A DNA stretch of 24,003 nt from Candidatus Melainabacteria bacterium (GCA_028817775.1 JAPPOW010000130.1:1-24003); one strand, 5' to 3'. Shown: positions 13,801-20,824, numbered from the stretch's first letter. Notes: generated from the sequence alone by a model not told the origin. Made by a program: numbers and translations.

Positions 13801-13842
13801 CGTCATTGCTTCCCGCCACGCTTTGCTCGCGGTCGCAATGAC
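13801..13842 (-). repeat. Palindromic repeat, GTCATTGCGAG family, copy 2 (short form)
   Basis: A 42-bp single-arm version of the repeat lies between the 345-residue hypothetical and xth. Its ends GTCATTGC / GCAATGAC are inverted. On the minus strand, 38 consecutive positions (13842 to 13805) match 20693-20730 of copy 3 with a single difference (C for G). It is close enough to be a recent derivative of the same element. Confidence 0.85.
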
Positions 13843-13848
13843 CCTCAA

Positions 13849-14886
13849 TTAGATCAAGAAAGTACCAGCTTCAAGTAATTTTTCCCAGCCTTTGGCTATT
13901 TGTTTGTCTATCTTGTAGTTCTCACCGCTAGGATCCTTTCCACTGCTGTTGATGTGTTGAAACCTACCGAGGTATTTCAATTTGGCGTACTCAAGCATGT
14001 CCGAAAGTTTCAAATCTTTCATCAAGGCTGCCGAACCAGCTCCCATAGTAACCTGGAGCAGGAGGTTAAGGCTAGCTGCACTCCGGTCCTCTGGTTCTTT
14101 GATTGATAAGTTGCAATGAGGGTGAGCCCTTGATAGAGCTTCATTGAATTCAGCCAGCTCACCAGTTTGATCACTAAAGTCTCTATCATAGTAGAGGCGA
14201 TTCCACGGCTTGGCTGAATCACGTACATGCATAAAAGTAACTTGCATGACATAGATTAATGCTAACAAATCTCTGACTCCATCTACTGCTTGATAAAAAT
14301 CATCACCAAGATCTATACCAGGGAATAAGTTGTCAATTACAGCTATAACATGGTCATCAGCAATCTCGTGCCTAGCCACTTCAAAAAGTCCAGCAGTGCC
14401 CATCACTCCCGATTCATAGCTAACGATATTGTCCTTATAGAAATTGAAAATAGATTCGGTTGAAACGATATCGTTTTGAAAAGCAAAGGACAATAAAGAA
14501 GTGAAAAGAATATCAGAAGCTTCTTCGCCAACCCCAAGCAAATCACTTTGAGCTAATGGATAAGCAATTTGCTCTAGTTTGCTTGCAGCATCAATCACAT
14601 CGGCTTGGATTGTTGAAGGCAGACCTTCTTGTCTAACTAATAATAGATTTTCACCAGCTTCTTCTATATGGTTGATTTGTTTGCTAGCGTAATCCCAGGC
14701 TGACTGAGCGGGATCGACTTGCAGTAATTTAACTGCAGGGCTGCTTCTAGAGTCATCACTTGCTTGGCAAAAATTAACATTCACCTGATTAGGTCCTGAG
14801 CTTTTGGGGTGAAGACTAAAAGTCAAGCTTGAGCAATACGGCCCTAGTTTATCAATTATGTATTTAAGATCTGCTGCGCCTGGCAT
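13849..14886 (-). CDS. Hypothetical protein (345 aa)
   Basis: I recognise no family. The protein has no signal peptide and no clear membrane helix. It is mixed alpha/beta at the start (ADLKYIIDKLGPYCSSLTFS), then mostly helical, with segments such as GVRDLLALIYVMQVTFMHVR and SLNLLLQVTMGAGSAALMKD, and it ends LLEAGTFLI. Base composition resembles its neighbours. It lies between leuB and xth on the same strand but has its own promoter overlapping the leuB end (TATTAT preceded by TGC, 7 nt from ATG). A large, well-formed frame with a promoter argues that it is a real gene; the function is open. Confidence 0.7.
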   Translation of the reverse strand: MPGAADLKYIIDKLGPYCSSLTFSLHPKSSGPNQVNVNFCQASDDSRSSPAVKLLQVDPAQSAWDYASKQINHIEEAGENLLLVRQEGLPSTIQADVIDAASKLEQIAYPLAQSDLLGVGEEASDILFTSLLSFAFQNDIVSTESIFNFYKDNIVSYESGVMGTAGLFEVARHEIADDHVIAVIDNLFPGIDLGDDFYQAVDGVRDLLALIYVMQVTFMHVRDSAKPWNRLYYDRDFSDQTGELAEFNEALSRAHPHCNLSIKEPEDRSAASLNLLLQVTMGAGSAALMKDLKLSDMLEYAKLKYLGRFQHINSSGKDPSGENYKIDKQIAKGWEKLLEAGTFLI

Positions 14887-14893
14887 GCTCTAT

Positions 14894-14899
14894 ATAATA
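14894..14899 (-). promoter_or_regulatory. Extended -10 of the 345-residue hypothetical, predicted leaderless
   Basis: Minus-strand TGC-TATTAT, then ATAGAGC (7 nt), then ATG at 14886. It lies 5 bp from the leuB stop codon, so this gene is probably separately transcribed. No Shine-Dalgarno. Confidence 0.55.
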
Positions 14900-14904
14900 G
14901 CAAG

Positions 14905-15963
14905 CTAGGCTTTGCTTAGAGCTGTTTCTAGTTGTTTATGAATGGCTTCACCTATTTCTTGAGTGCCAGCAGAGCCGCCAAGGTCAGCAGTAGTGATTCC
15001 AGCCTGCAAAATCTCCTGAATTGCAGTCTCAAGCATAGTTGCTTCCTTGTCCATATCAAAACTATATCTAAGCATCATCGCAGCAGAGAGCATCATCGCT
15101 GCTGGATTCGCTAAACCTTTACCGGCAATATCAGGCGCTGAACCATGCACCGGCTCGTAGAGTCCTGGTTTAGAACCATCACCCAAAGAAGCGCTCGGTA
15201 ATAAACCAATACTACCAGTGAGCATACTCGCTTCATCAGAAAGAATATCACCAAACAAATTTCCAGTAACGATGACATCAAATTGTTTTGGATCCTTGAT
15301 CAATTGCATTGCAGCATTGTCTACATACATATGTGAAAGTTCAACTTCTGGGTAATCTGTAGCCACCTCAGTGACGGCATCACGCCAGAGCTGCGAGACG
15401 TTCAAGACATTAGCTTTATCCACTGAGCAAAGTTTGCGCGAGCGTTTCATGGCAAAATCAAAAGCTACTCTAGCGATACGCTTAACTTCTTCTTTGCTGT
15501 AGACCATGGTATTGATACCAGTTTCACCATCATTAGAACTTGGTTGCCCGAAGTATATACCACCAGTCAGTTCACGCACTACTACAATATCAGTGCCCTT
15601 GACGATTTCAGTCTTGAGACTTGAAAGATGAGCGAGCGCGTCAAAGACTTTAGCAGGGCGGATATTAGCAAAGGTCTCAAGCTCCTTACGAAGACCCAGT
15701 AAACCAGTTTCAGGGCGCATTTCACGCGGCAGATCATCATATTTAGGACCACCAATTGCTGCCATCAAGACCGCATCTACTTCTTTGAGCTTGGCTTTGC
15801 TCTCATCTGGGAAAGGATTAGCGTGCTTGTCAATCGCCACGCCACCAAGATCAATATCTATATATTTAAAATCTGCTACTAATTGATTAAGTACTTTGAC
15901 TGTAGCTTCTGTAATTTCGGGACCGATGCCATCGCCTGCTATTAAACCTATTGTTTTGGACAT
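14905..15963 (-). CDS. leuB: 3-isopropylmalate dehydrogenase
   Basis: LeuB oxidises and decarboxylates 3-isopropylmalate with NAD+ in leucine synthesis. The 352-residue protein is of normal length. It has LIAGDGIGPEIT at residues 7-18, the substrate-binding arginines in the GLLGLRKELETFANIRPAK segment, RELTGGIYFGQPS, the metal-binding aspartates in NLFGDILSDEASMLTGSIG, and the NAD-binding EPVHGSAPDIAGKGLANPAA. No other leu gene is in the window. ATG 15961-15963 follows an extended -10 (TGC-TAAAAT) by 8 nt, without a Shine-Dalgarno, so leucine control by a long leader is unlikely. A 149-bp cruciform element lies upstream. Confidence 0.97.
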   Translation of the reverse strand: MSKTIGLIAGDGIGPEITEATVKVLNQLVADFKYIDIDLGGVAIDKHANPFPDESKAKLKEVDAVLMAAIGGPKYDDLPREMRPETGLLGLRKELETFANIRPAKVFDALAHLSSLKTEIVKGTDIVVVRELTGGIYFGQPSSNDGETGINTMVYSKEEVKRIARVAFDFAMKRSRKLCSVDKANVLNVSQLWRDAVTEVATDYPEVELSHMYVDNAAMQLIKDPKQFDVIVTGNLFGDILSDEASMLTGSIGLLPSASLGDGSKPGLYEPVHGSAPDIAGKGLANPAAMMLSAAMMLRYSFDMDKEATMLETAIQEILQAGITTADLGGSAGTQEIGEAIHKQLETALSKA

Positions 15964-15971
15964 GGGTATAG

Positions 15972-15977
15972 ATTTTA
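15972..15977 (-). promoter_or_regulatory. leuB extended -10 element, predicted leaderless
   Basis: Minus-strand TGC-TAAAAT, then CTATACCC (8 nt), then ATG. The cruciform repeat begins about 26 bp upstream, around the place where -35 contacts would fall. Confidence 0.6.
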
Positions 15978-16002
15978 GCAGAATTTATGAGTCTACAGTT
16001 AT

Positions 16003-16151
16003 AAGGGCATATGGTCACTTCGCTCCCTGCATATGGAGCAGGGCTCCTGTATATGGGCTTCGTCCTGCTGTAAATCACGTGGTTAACAGCAGCGAAGCAT
16101 TTGCAGGAAGTGAAACTTCCATACGCAAGGCACGTAGTGCCCATATGCCTT
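16003..16151. repeat. 149-bp branched palindromic element upstream of leuB
   Basis: The whole gap between the pfkB-like gene and leuB is an imperfect cruciform. Outer arms AAGGGCATATGG (16003-16014) and CCATATGCCTT (16141-16151) pair over 11 bp with one bulged G. Further in, TCACTTC pairs with GAAGTGA, CTGCATATG with CATTTGCAG, and GCTTCG-TC-CTGCTGT with ACAGCAG-CGAAGC around a CACGTG-containing loop. Side hairpins are GGAGCAGGGCTCC, GGAAGTGAAACTTCC and GGCACGTAGTGCC. GCATATGG or variants recur about every 20 bp at the left (16007, 16029, 16049). The right end overlaps the pfkB-like stop codon. A MITE-like or structural repeat is likely. Confidence 0.75.
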
Positions 16152-17481
16152 ACACTGAGCTTTTGACTAGTACTTTAGGTATAACAACCGCCGACTCTTT
16201 AAGAACTGCAATCTCATCAGGACGAGCTAATTGATTACCTTTCTTGGCTGCAGTAGCTGAAGCAGAATAAACAAACTCAGTCGCGATCTTAATCAAGTCC
16301 TCTTGGCTGATATCAAATAAATCAAGCTCAACTTCTTTAGCAGCTGCAATCAAACCAGCCAGTCCAGAGTCACCAGCACCAGAGCTGCACTCTAGTTGAA
16401 TCACAGGAGCAGGGATATGTACCTGATCTTGCATGCTGGCAACAATCACGCCATCTTTATCAAGTGAAACAATGGCAATCTCACAACTGCTAGCTTGCAT
16501 AAATTGATCAAGTAAAGTAGAAAGATTAGAGAAATTACCAGCATCAATTTCAGTTTTGATCTGCTTGCGGCGATCGATCATATCAGCAGCGTCAATGATA
16601 TCCAAACTAACTAGGAACTGGAAAAATTCATGTAGATTAGGTTTGACGATATCTGCATGACCCTGCTTGAAGAGATATCTGTCAGCCAAATAAGTATCAA
16701 CCCACTCACATGGATTGTAGATCACCATATTCTGGTTCTTGTTAGCGATCTTGGAAAGCTTAGCAAAGTAATCAGGATTAGCACCACGCGGCGGGGTGTT
16801 GGTTAGCACCATAAACTCACCAGGATTAGCTTGAGAAACTTCATCAATTTTATTAGTAAATTCATCGAGTACCCATTCATGCATTGGGTAAACTTGAGCT
16901 ACCATCCAACCAAGAAACTCACCTTGCTCATCTTTGAAATTAATACAAGGATGGAAATTAGTGTCACGGCGGTGACGTACTATATGTGGTTTGATACCAA
17001 CTTCACCTAACAACTTTTCTTGGATATTAGCTACTAGACCTTGTCCATAGAGCGCTATTAGATTGAACTCTTGACCGCGGTGATACATTGCTTCAGCAGT
17101 ATTGGGGCCGAGTCCGCCTTTGTCGACATTGTAACTATCAACATGAAAGTGTCCATCTTGAGTTGAAGCATCGATAATGATATCGAGTCCACCTTTGGTC
17201 TCAACTATTATTGGACCTTGGTAAGTCTCTGCAGCAAAATTGTCGTGCTCCTCATTTAATTCTGGCGGCAACCATTTGCTGACAATTTTCCAGAGCTTAC
17301 TAGAGTAGTGTTTGTTCTGCAACTCATGACCATTTTCTTCGTTGTCAAAGCCAAAGAATATACCTTGACACTCTTGTAAGAAATTACGGTCAATCTCACC
17401 TTCACGGTTAAATTCATTCAATAGGGCACTGAGCTGGGCGCCAAATTTTTTGCTCTCTGTCTCTGTTAGTTCGTACTTCAT
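16150..17481 (-). CDS. PfkB family carbohydrate kinase with N-terminal extension
   Basis: An ATP-dependent sugar kinase of the PfkB/ribokinase family, probably acting on a phosphosugar, though the substrate is not identifiable. The diagnostic ATP-site motif SSGAGDSGLAGLIAA (about 366-380) has the catalytic Asp371; VKPNLHEF (279-286) resembles the KPN..E motif of 1-phosphofructokinase and tagatose-6-phosphate kinase. An N-terminal glycine-rich stretch DKGGLGPNTAEAM (120-132) suits sugar binding. The protein is 443 residues, about 120 longer than usual, mostly from an extension of about 85 residues at the start. ATG overlaps the yvcK stop (ATGA), so translation is coupled. A role in carbon metabolism alongside yvcK is plausible. 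Confidence 0.85.
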   Translation of the reverse strand: MKYELTETESKKFGAQLSALLNEFNREGEIDRNFLQECQGIFFGFDNEENGHELQNKHYSSKLWKIVSKWLPPELNEEHDNFAAETYQGPIIVETKGGLDIIIDASTQDGHFHVDSYNVDKGGLGPNTAEAMYHRGQEFNLIALYGQGLVANIQEKLLGEVGIKPHIVRHRRDTNFHPCINFKDEQGEFLGWMVAQVYPMHEWVLDEFTNKIDEVSQANPGEFMVLTNTPPRGANPDYFAKLSKIANKNQNMVIYNPCEWVDTYLADRYLFKQGHADIVKPNLHEFFQFLVSLDIIDAADMIDRRKQIKTEIDAGNFSNLSTLLDQFMQASSCEIAIVSLDKDGVIVASMQDQVHIPAPVIQLECSSGAGDSGLAGLIAAAKEVELDLFDISQEDLIKIATEFVYSASATAAKKGNQLARPDEIAVLKESAVVIPKVLVKSSV

Positions 17482-18836
17482 CTTGGAAATTTACTTTCGA
17501 CTAATTTTTTAGTCTCTCTATAGCGTTTCTTGAGTTCGGCTTGATAGATCTGAATGATCGCCTTGGCTAGTTTGTAAGTATTGTGTCTAACCAGGTTGCC
17601 GCTTTGCAGTAAATTAGTCGGCTTAATTGTGATACCGAGTTCTTTCAGCTCATCAGAATCAATCTCGACTGGATGCTGACCATCAGCACGATACTGCTCC
17701 AATTGACGCTTGTGTGGCATAGCATCATTGACCAAAATAAAGTCAAGTAAGCTTTGATCAGCACGAAGATAATCACTAGTGTGCTTGATTAAAGATTTAA
17801 CGTGGTCTGAGCTACTGTAATCACCAGTCTCACCAGGCTGCGTCATCACATTACAAACATAAATCTTCGGTGCTGTTGATTTAGCAATTGCTCTCACTAA
17901 ATCAGGCATCAAGAGATTAGGAATAATTGAAGTGTAGAGTGAACCAGGTCCGATGATAATGATCTCAGCTTCTTCAATCGCGTCAATCACCTCAGGTAAA
18001 ATTTCTGGTCTTGGGTCAGTGCAGCTTAATTCAATGATTTTACCGTCAGCTTCTGGGATATTGGATTCACCCTCAATCTTACGACCATCTTCCATTTCGG
18101 CAATCAAGTGCATGGCTTCGTTACTAACAGGCAGTACTCTACCTCGAGCTTTGAGTATGCGGCAGGCTTGCGCAACAGCATCTGCCATATTCTTGGAACC
18201 GCCAAGTTCAACTAAAGCAGTAAGAAATAGATTACCAAAGCTATGTTGCTTAAGATCTTCCGGTGCTTCATCATCAAAACGATACTGAAAGAGTTGAGTG
18301 ATCACTTCATCATCATGAGAAAGTGCAGCGATGCAGTTACGGATATCACCGGGAGGCACCATGTCCATTGACTCACGCAAACGTCCACTGCTGCCACCAT
18401 CATCAGCAACTGTGACAATTGCAGTAATGTTGGAGCTGTAGGATTTAAGTCCTTTGAGCATATTGGAGAGACCAGTACCACCACCGATACAAGCAATCTT
18501 GATACCCTTGCTTGCCATATGAGCGCGGTCCAAAGTTTCAAACAAGGATTGGTTGTCAGGCGCAACTATATTAAGTACTTGTTTGTTAGAGCGGTAAAAA
18601 GCGTATAAAAGTAAAGCAGCTCCAGCAACGATCGCCACAATACCACTAATAGTAGGCGGCACGTGTTCAGCGATATATGAAAGTAAATTCCAGGTTCCTT
18701 GAGCAATTAAAGTTACAGGATGAGCTTTAAGAATTAGTGCAATTCCAAAAGTAATTGCAAAGAGTGCAACTACAATTGCAAATACCCACTTCTTAAGTCC
18801 CGGGAAACTATACTTGCGTAGTAAGCGTTTGACCAC
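17478..18836 (-). CDS. yvcK: YvcK / CofD-like UDP-sugar-binding protein with membrane anchor
   Basis: YvcK-family proteins bind UDP-N-acetylglucosamine and link carbon status to cell-wall growth in Gram-positives; they share the fold of CofD. Motifs are IACIGGGTGLSNMLKGL (114-130), VADDGGSSGRLRESM (143-157), PPGDIRNCIAALS (161-173), and IIIGPGSLYTSIIPNLL. Residues 16-37 and 62-81 form two membrane helices before the domain, an extension I associate with cyanobacterial homologues. The 452-residue length includes it. The start is GTG at 18836, overlapping the stop of the RapZ-C gene by 1 nt (TAGTG); the downstream kinase overlaps by 4 nt. This is a tight operon. Confidence 0.93.
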   Translation of the reverse strand: MVKRLLRKYSFPGLKKWVFAIVVALFAITFGIALILKAHPVTLIAQGTWNLLSYIAEHVPPTISGIVAIVAGAALLLYAFYRSNKQVLNIVAPDNQSLFETLDRAHMASKGIKIACIGGGTGLSNMLKGLKSYSSNITAIVTVADDGGSSGRLRESMDMVPPGDIRNCIAALSHDDEVITQLFQYRFDDEAPEDLKQHSFGNLFLTALVELGGSKNMADAVAQACRILKARGRVLPVSNEAMHLIAEMEDGRKIEGESNIPEADGKIIELSCTDPRPEILPEVIDAIEEAEIIIIGPGSLYTSIIPNLLMPDLVRAIAKSTAPKIYVCNVMTQPGETGDYSSSDHVKSLIKHTSDYLRADQSLLDFILVNDAMPHKRQLEQYRADGQHPVEIDSDELKELGITIKPTNLLQSGNLVRHNTYKLAKAIIQIYQAELKKRYRETKKLVESKFPR

Positions 18837-19261
18837 TAAAGCTTAGCCTCCAAATATTTTTGTAGATCAATATGTTCCACTTCTAATTCTAATTTAGAAT
18901 CAGATAGTGCTTGCTCCATTGCTTCAAAACATTCCTGGGCAAAGTAAGTCGAGCGATGCTTGCCGCCAGTACACTTGAATGCAATAGTTAGAGAGTCATC
19001 TCCATTGCGTGATTCATTGGCTATAAAATCCTTGATAAATTTGAGGCTTAAGTCATTAATTTCCTGCAGTCTAGCTTGGATTGAGTCCTCCTTAGCAAAG
19101 AATTCCTTGATTGGCTCCTCCAAACCGTGAAAACCCTTGAGCTCAGGAATCCAAAATGGATTCGCTAAATCACGTAAATTGAACAAAAAATCATGGTAAG
19201 GCGGGGCCTTGCCCTCTGCCTCATAGAATTTGTGACCGTATGAAATAAACCTGATTTTCAT
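18836..19261 (-). CDS. Stand-alone RapZ C-terminal-domain protein
   Basis: A 141-residue protein corresponding to the C-terminal domain of RapZ/YvcJ: IRFISYGHKF at the start, FLFNLRDLANPFW (26-38) matching the DVRFLpNP region, and FKCTGGKHRSTYFAQ (91-105) matching the conserved CTGGxHRSV motif. The N-terminal P-loop kinase domain of full-length RapZ (about 285 residues) is absent, and there is room for none. In other bacteria rapZ sits beside yvcK, and here the gene directly precedes yvcK (1-nt overlap), supporting the assignment. The isolated domain binds RNA in E. coli RapZ; that role is not shown here. It is probably in one transcript with crcB upstream (23 bp gap). Confidence 0.85.
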   Translation of the reverse strand: MKIRFISYGHKFYEAEGKAPPYHDFLFNLRDLANPFWIPELKGFHGLEEPIKEFFAKEDSIQARLQEINDLSLKFIKDFIANESRNGDDSLTIAFKCTGGKHRSTYFAQECFEAMEQALSDSKLELEVEHIDLQKYLEAKL

Positions 19262-19274
19262 AGACGCTAATTAA

Positions 19275-19290
19275 GCTTAACATATTAAGC
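19275..19290 (-). other. Small hairpin at the crcB stop codon
   Basis: GCTTAA-CATA-TTAAGC, a perfect 6-bp stem spanning the crcB stop codon in the gap before the RapZ-C gene. It is AT-rich and lacks a T-run, so it is at most a weak pause or processing site. Confidence 0.35.
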
Positions 19291-19629
19291 GAACTTGTAA
19301 CCCAGGAAACAGCAGACGATACAGAGAGCCACAGAACCCAAAATATATAGTAATGCCGGGACTAATTGCCCCTCTTGCAAGTACTTCATCACATCAAGAC
19401 TAAACGAACTAAAACTAGTGAGACCACCTAGCAGTCCGACATTGATCAGTGGTAGTAGGGCTGGGTTGTGAATGGAGAGTTTGTGGTAGGTGTAGCCAAT
19501 AACCAAGGAACCAATGACGTTCACTATCAATATTGGTAGTGGTAAGTAGAGGCTAGCCCAATAGCGCAAGACTCCACCAATGGCTGCACCGATCATTACT
19601 TGCATTGAATTGAGTAGCAATGTGGACAT
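19285..19629 (-). CDS. crcB: Fluoride ion channel CrcB/Fluc
   Basis: CrcB is a small four-helix membrane protein that works as a dual-topology dimer to export fluoride. The 114-residue chain shows GGVLRYW (18-24), VNVIGSLVIGYTY (36-48) with the conserved Asn of the pore, and GLLGGLTSFSSFS (65-77), the family signature with the phenylalanine-box residues. The length is normal for the family. ATG 19627-19629 is chosen over a GTG one codon earlier; TAAAAT ends 6 nt before the ATG. No fluoride riboswitch is possible in so short a leader. It heads the crcB / RapZ-C / yvcK / pfkB-like cluster. Confidence 0.95.
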   Translation of the reverse strand: MSTLLLNSMQVMIGAAIGGVLRYWASLYLPLPILIVNVIGSLVIGYTYHKLSIHNPALLPLINVGLLGGLTSFSSFSLDVMKYLQEGQLVPALLYILGSVALCIVCCFLGYKFA

Positions 19630-19635
19630 CACCTA

Positions 19636-19641
19636 ATTTTA
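19636..19641 (-). promoter_or_regulatory. crcB -10 element, predicted leaderless
   Basis: Minus-strand TAAAAT, then TAGGTG (6 nt), then ATG. The AGGTG is too close to the ATG to serve as a Shine-Dalgarno. Confidence 0.55.
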
Positions 19642-19671
19642 ACAGCTATTGCCATTAGTTAGCTATGATGA

Positions 19672-19746
19672 GATCTTGACGTCGCTGTGCTCCTCAAGAT
19701 GACAGCCGTTTTGTCATCCTGCGGAACTGTAGGTGACGCCAGGATC
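19672..19746. repeat. Palindromic repeat, GATC...TGTCATC type, abutting the yraN start
   Basis: A 75-bp imperfect inverted repeat. The core is GATGACA-GCCGTTT-TGTCATC (19698-19718), and outer arms GATCTTGACGTC and GACGCCAGGATC also pair with two mismatches. It lies in the divergent gap between crcB and yraN and ends 2 bp before the yraN ATG; its terminal AGGA is the only purine-rich sequence available as a ribosome site. TGTCATCCTG...GGATCC repeats are common intergenic elements in many bacteria, to my knowledge. It does not belong to the GTCATTGCGAG family. Confidence 0.75.
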
Positions 19747-19748
19747 CC

Positions 19749-20114
19749 ATGGACGAAAACAACAAAAGTATAGGCAATAGAGGAGAGTGCAGAGCAACAA
19801 GCTATCTTGAAGAACTTGGTTACCAAATCTTGGAACGTAATTGGCGTTGGTCCAACAAGGGTGAAATCGATATCATTGCCATCGACCCAAATCGTTTCCG
19901 CAAAAAATATCTCATCTTTATAGAAGTAAAATATCGGGCTTGGTCCCTTGACTCAGCTTTGCGGGCTGTCGGTTATGAGAAAATCCAACAACTCAAAACT
20001 TTAGCCAAAGTCTACTTGCTTAAGAATAAGTTGGATCTCAATAAAACCTGCTTTAGTTTTGATGTGATTGCAATTAGTGACGAAAAACTGCGTCATATTA
20101 AGGATATAGTATAA
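19749..20114 (+). CDS. yraN: YraN family (UPF0102) endonuclease-like protein
   Basis: A 121-residue protein of the YraN family, which has a restriction-endonuclease-like fold; the cellular role is unsettled. Conserved pieces are IGNRGE (8-13), LERNWRWSNKGEIDIIA (28-44) and LIFIEVKYR (55-63), giving the E...D...ExK-type nuclease core (Asp41, Glu59, Lys61). Length is usual. The start at ATG 19749 directly follows the palindromic repeat, with AGGA 4 nt upstream as a poor ribosome site and no obvious -10. The stop codon TAA (20112-20114) lies inside the efp -10 hexamer. Confidence 0.9.
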   Translation: MDENNKSIGNRGECRATSYLEELGYQILERNWRWSNKGEIDIIAIDPNRFRKKYLIFIEVKYRAWSLDSALRAVGYEKIQQLKTLAKVYLLKNKLDLNKTCFSFDVIAISDEKLRHIKDIV

Positions 20115-20115
20115 T
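20110..20115 (+). promoter_or_regulatory. efp -10 element, predicted leaderless
   Basis: TATAAT, then CAGCAAG (7 nt), then the efp ATG at 20123. The hexamer contains the yraN stop codon, so the yraN end and efp promoter are the same bases. No Shine-Dalgarno. Confidence 0.6.
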
Positions 20116-20122
20116 CAGCAAG

Positions 20123-20686
20123 ATGCTTACACCTACAGATTTCAAAAACGGACTCACAGTTAAATGGAAGGGGCAAATCTGGCAAGTAACAGATTTCCTT
20201 CATGTCAAACCTGGTAAGGGGGCAGCTTTCGTACGCACCAAGCTCAAAAATGTTGAGACTGGTAATAGCCGCGAGGAAAGTTTCCGTATGAACGAACAGT
20301 TTGAGTCGGTCTTTGTCGAGCGTAAGGATATGCAATATCTCTATGCTAGTGGTGAGAATTATGCCTTTATGGATATGAAGAGTTACGAGCAAATGGAGCT
20401 AAGCAAGGATGTGCTTGGACAAGATCTTATAGATTTTCTTAAAGAAGAGACTGTCTGCAATGTCACTGAATGTGAGGGTAAAGTAATTGGTGTTGAGTTA
20501 CCTAATTCTATTGAGCTCAAAGTTACTGAGACAGCACCAAATGAGAAAGGTAATACTTCATCTGGTGGTACCAAGCCAGCTACTCTTGAAACTGGTGCTG
20601 TAATACAAGTTCCGTTCTTTATTGAACAAGGTGAAACTATAAGGGTCAATCCTAGAACTAAAGAATACCAAGATAGGGCTAAGTAG
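20123..20686 (+). CDS. efp: Translation elongation factor P
   Basis: EF-P binds stalled ribosomes and speeds peptide bonds at proline runs. The 187-residue, three-domain protein is full length. Domain I has VKWKGQIWQVTDFLHVKPGK (13-32), whose tip KPGKG places the usual modification site at Lys32. Domain II includes VFVERKDMQYLY, and domain III ends IEQGETIRVNPRTKEYQDRA, the family signature. No EpmA/EpmB-like modification gene is in the window. efp followed by accB is the order typical of cyanobacteria. Translation probably starts on a leaderless message, because TATAAT ends only 7 nt before the ATG. Confidence 0.97.
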   Translation: MLTPTDFKNGLTVKWKGQIWQVTDFLHVKPGKGAAFVRTKLKNVETGNSREESFRMNEQFESVFVERKDMQYLYASGENYAFMDMKSYEQMELSKDVLGQDLIDFLKEETVCNVTECEGKVIGVELPNSIELKVTETAPNEKGNTSSGGTKPATLETGAVIQVPFFIEQGETIRVNPRTKEYQDRAK

Positions 20687-20690
20687 TTCG

Positions 20691-20802
20691 CGGTCATTGC
20701 GAGCGCGAGCAAAGCGTGGCGGGAAGCAATCTAATGCAAAGAATATAGCGGAATCTATGCATTGGATTGCCGTGTCGAACTTCGTTCTTCTCGCAATGAC
20801 CG
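20691..20802. repeat. Palindromic repeat, GTCATTGCGAG family, copy 3 (long form)
   Basis: A 112-bp inverted repeat between efp and accB. It starts CGGTCATTGCGAG (20691-20703) and ends CTCGCAATGACCG (20790-20802). The inner parts GCAATCTAATGCAAAG and CTATGCATTGGATTGC also pair, and each arm carries its own small hairpin in the variable stretch. The left arm matches copy 2. It begins 5 bp after the efp stop and ends 17 bp before the accB -10, so it could act as efp transcript end or as a barrier between the two genes. Confidence 0.85.
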
Positions 20803-20818
20803 GGTGCTTGACATGATG

Positions 20819-20824
20819 TATAAT
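20819..20824 (+). promoter_or_regulatory. accB -10 element, predicted near-leaderless
   Basis: TATAAT followed by 9 nt (AAACCCCCG) and the ATG at 20834. With a 17-bp spacer the -35 would be ATGACC (20796-20801), the end of the palindromic repeat, a 4 of 6 match to TTGACA. No Shine-Dalgarno. Confidence 0.6.

Noticed and set aside
15896..16234. 112-codon plus-strand frame across the leuB gap (and an 85-codon minus-strand frame)
   Set aside because: Both translate the cruciform element and the antisense of leuB or the kinase; no promoter or family likeness.
19285..19641. Fluoride riboswitch before crcB
   Set aside because: The predicted transcript start is at the ATG, and no riboswitch fold is visible in the divergent gap.
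20808..20824. TTGACA (20808-20813) as the -35 of accB
   Set aside because: Only 5 bp separate it from TATAAT, far below the 16-18 bp needed.
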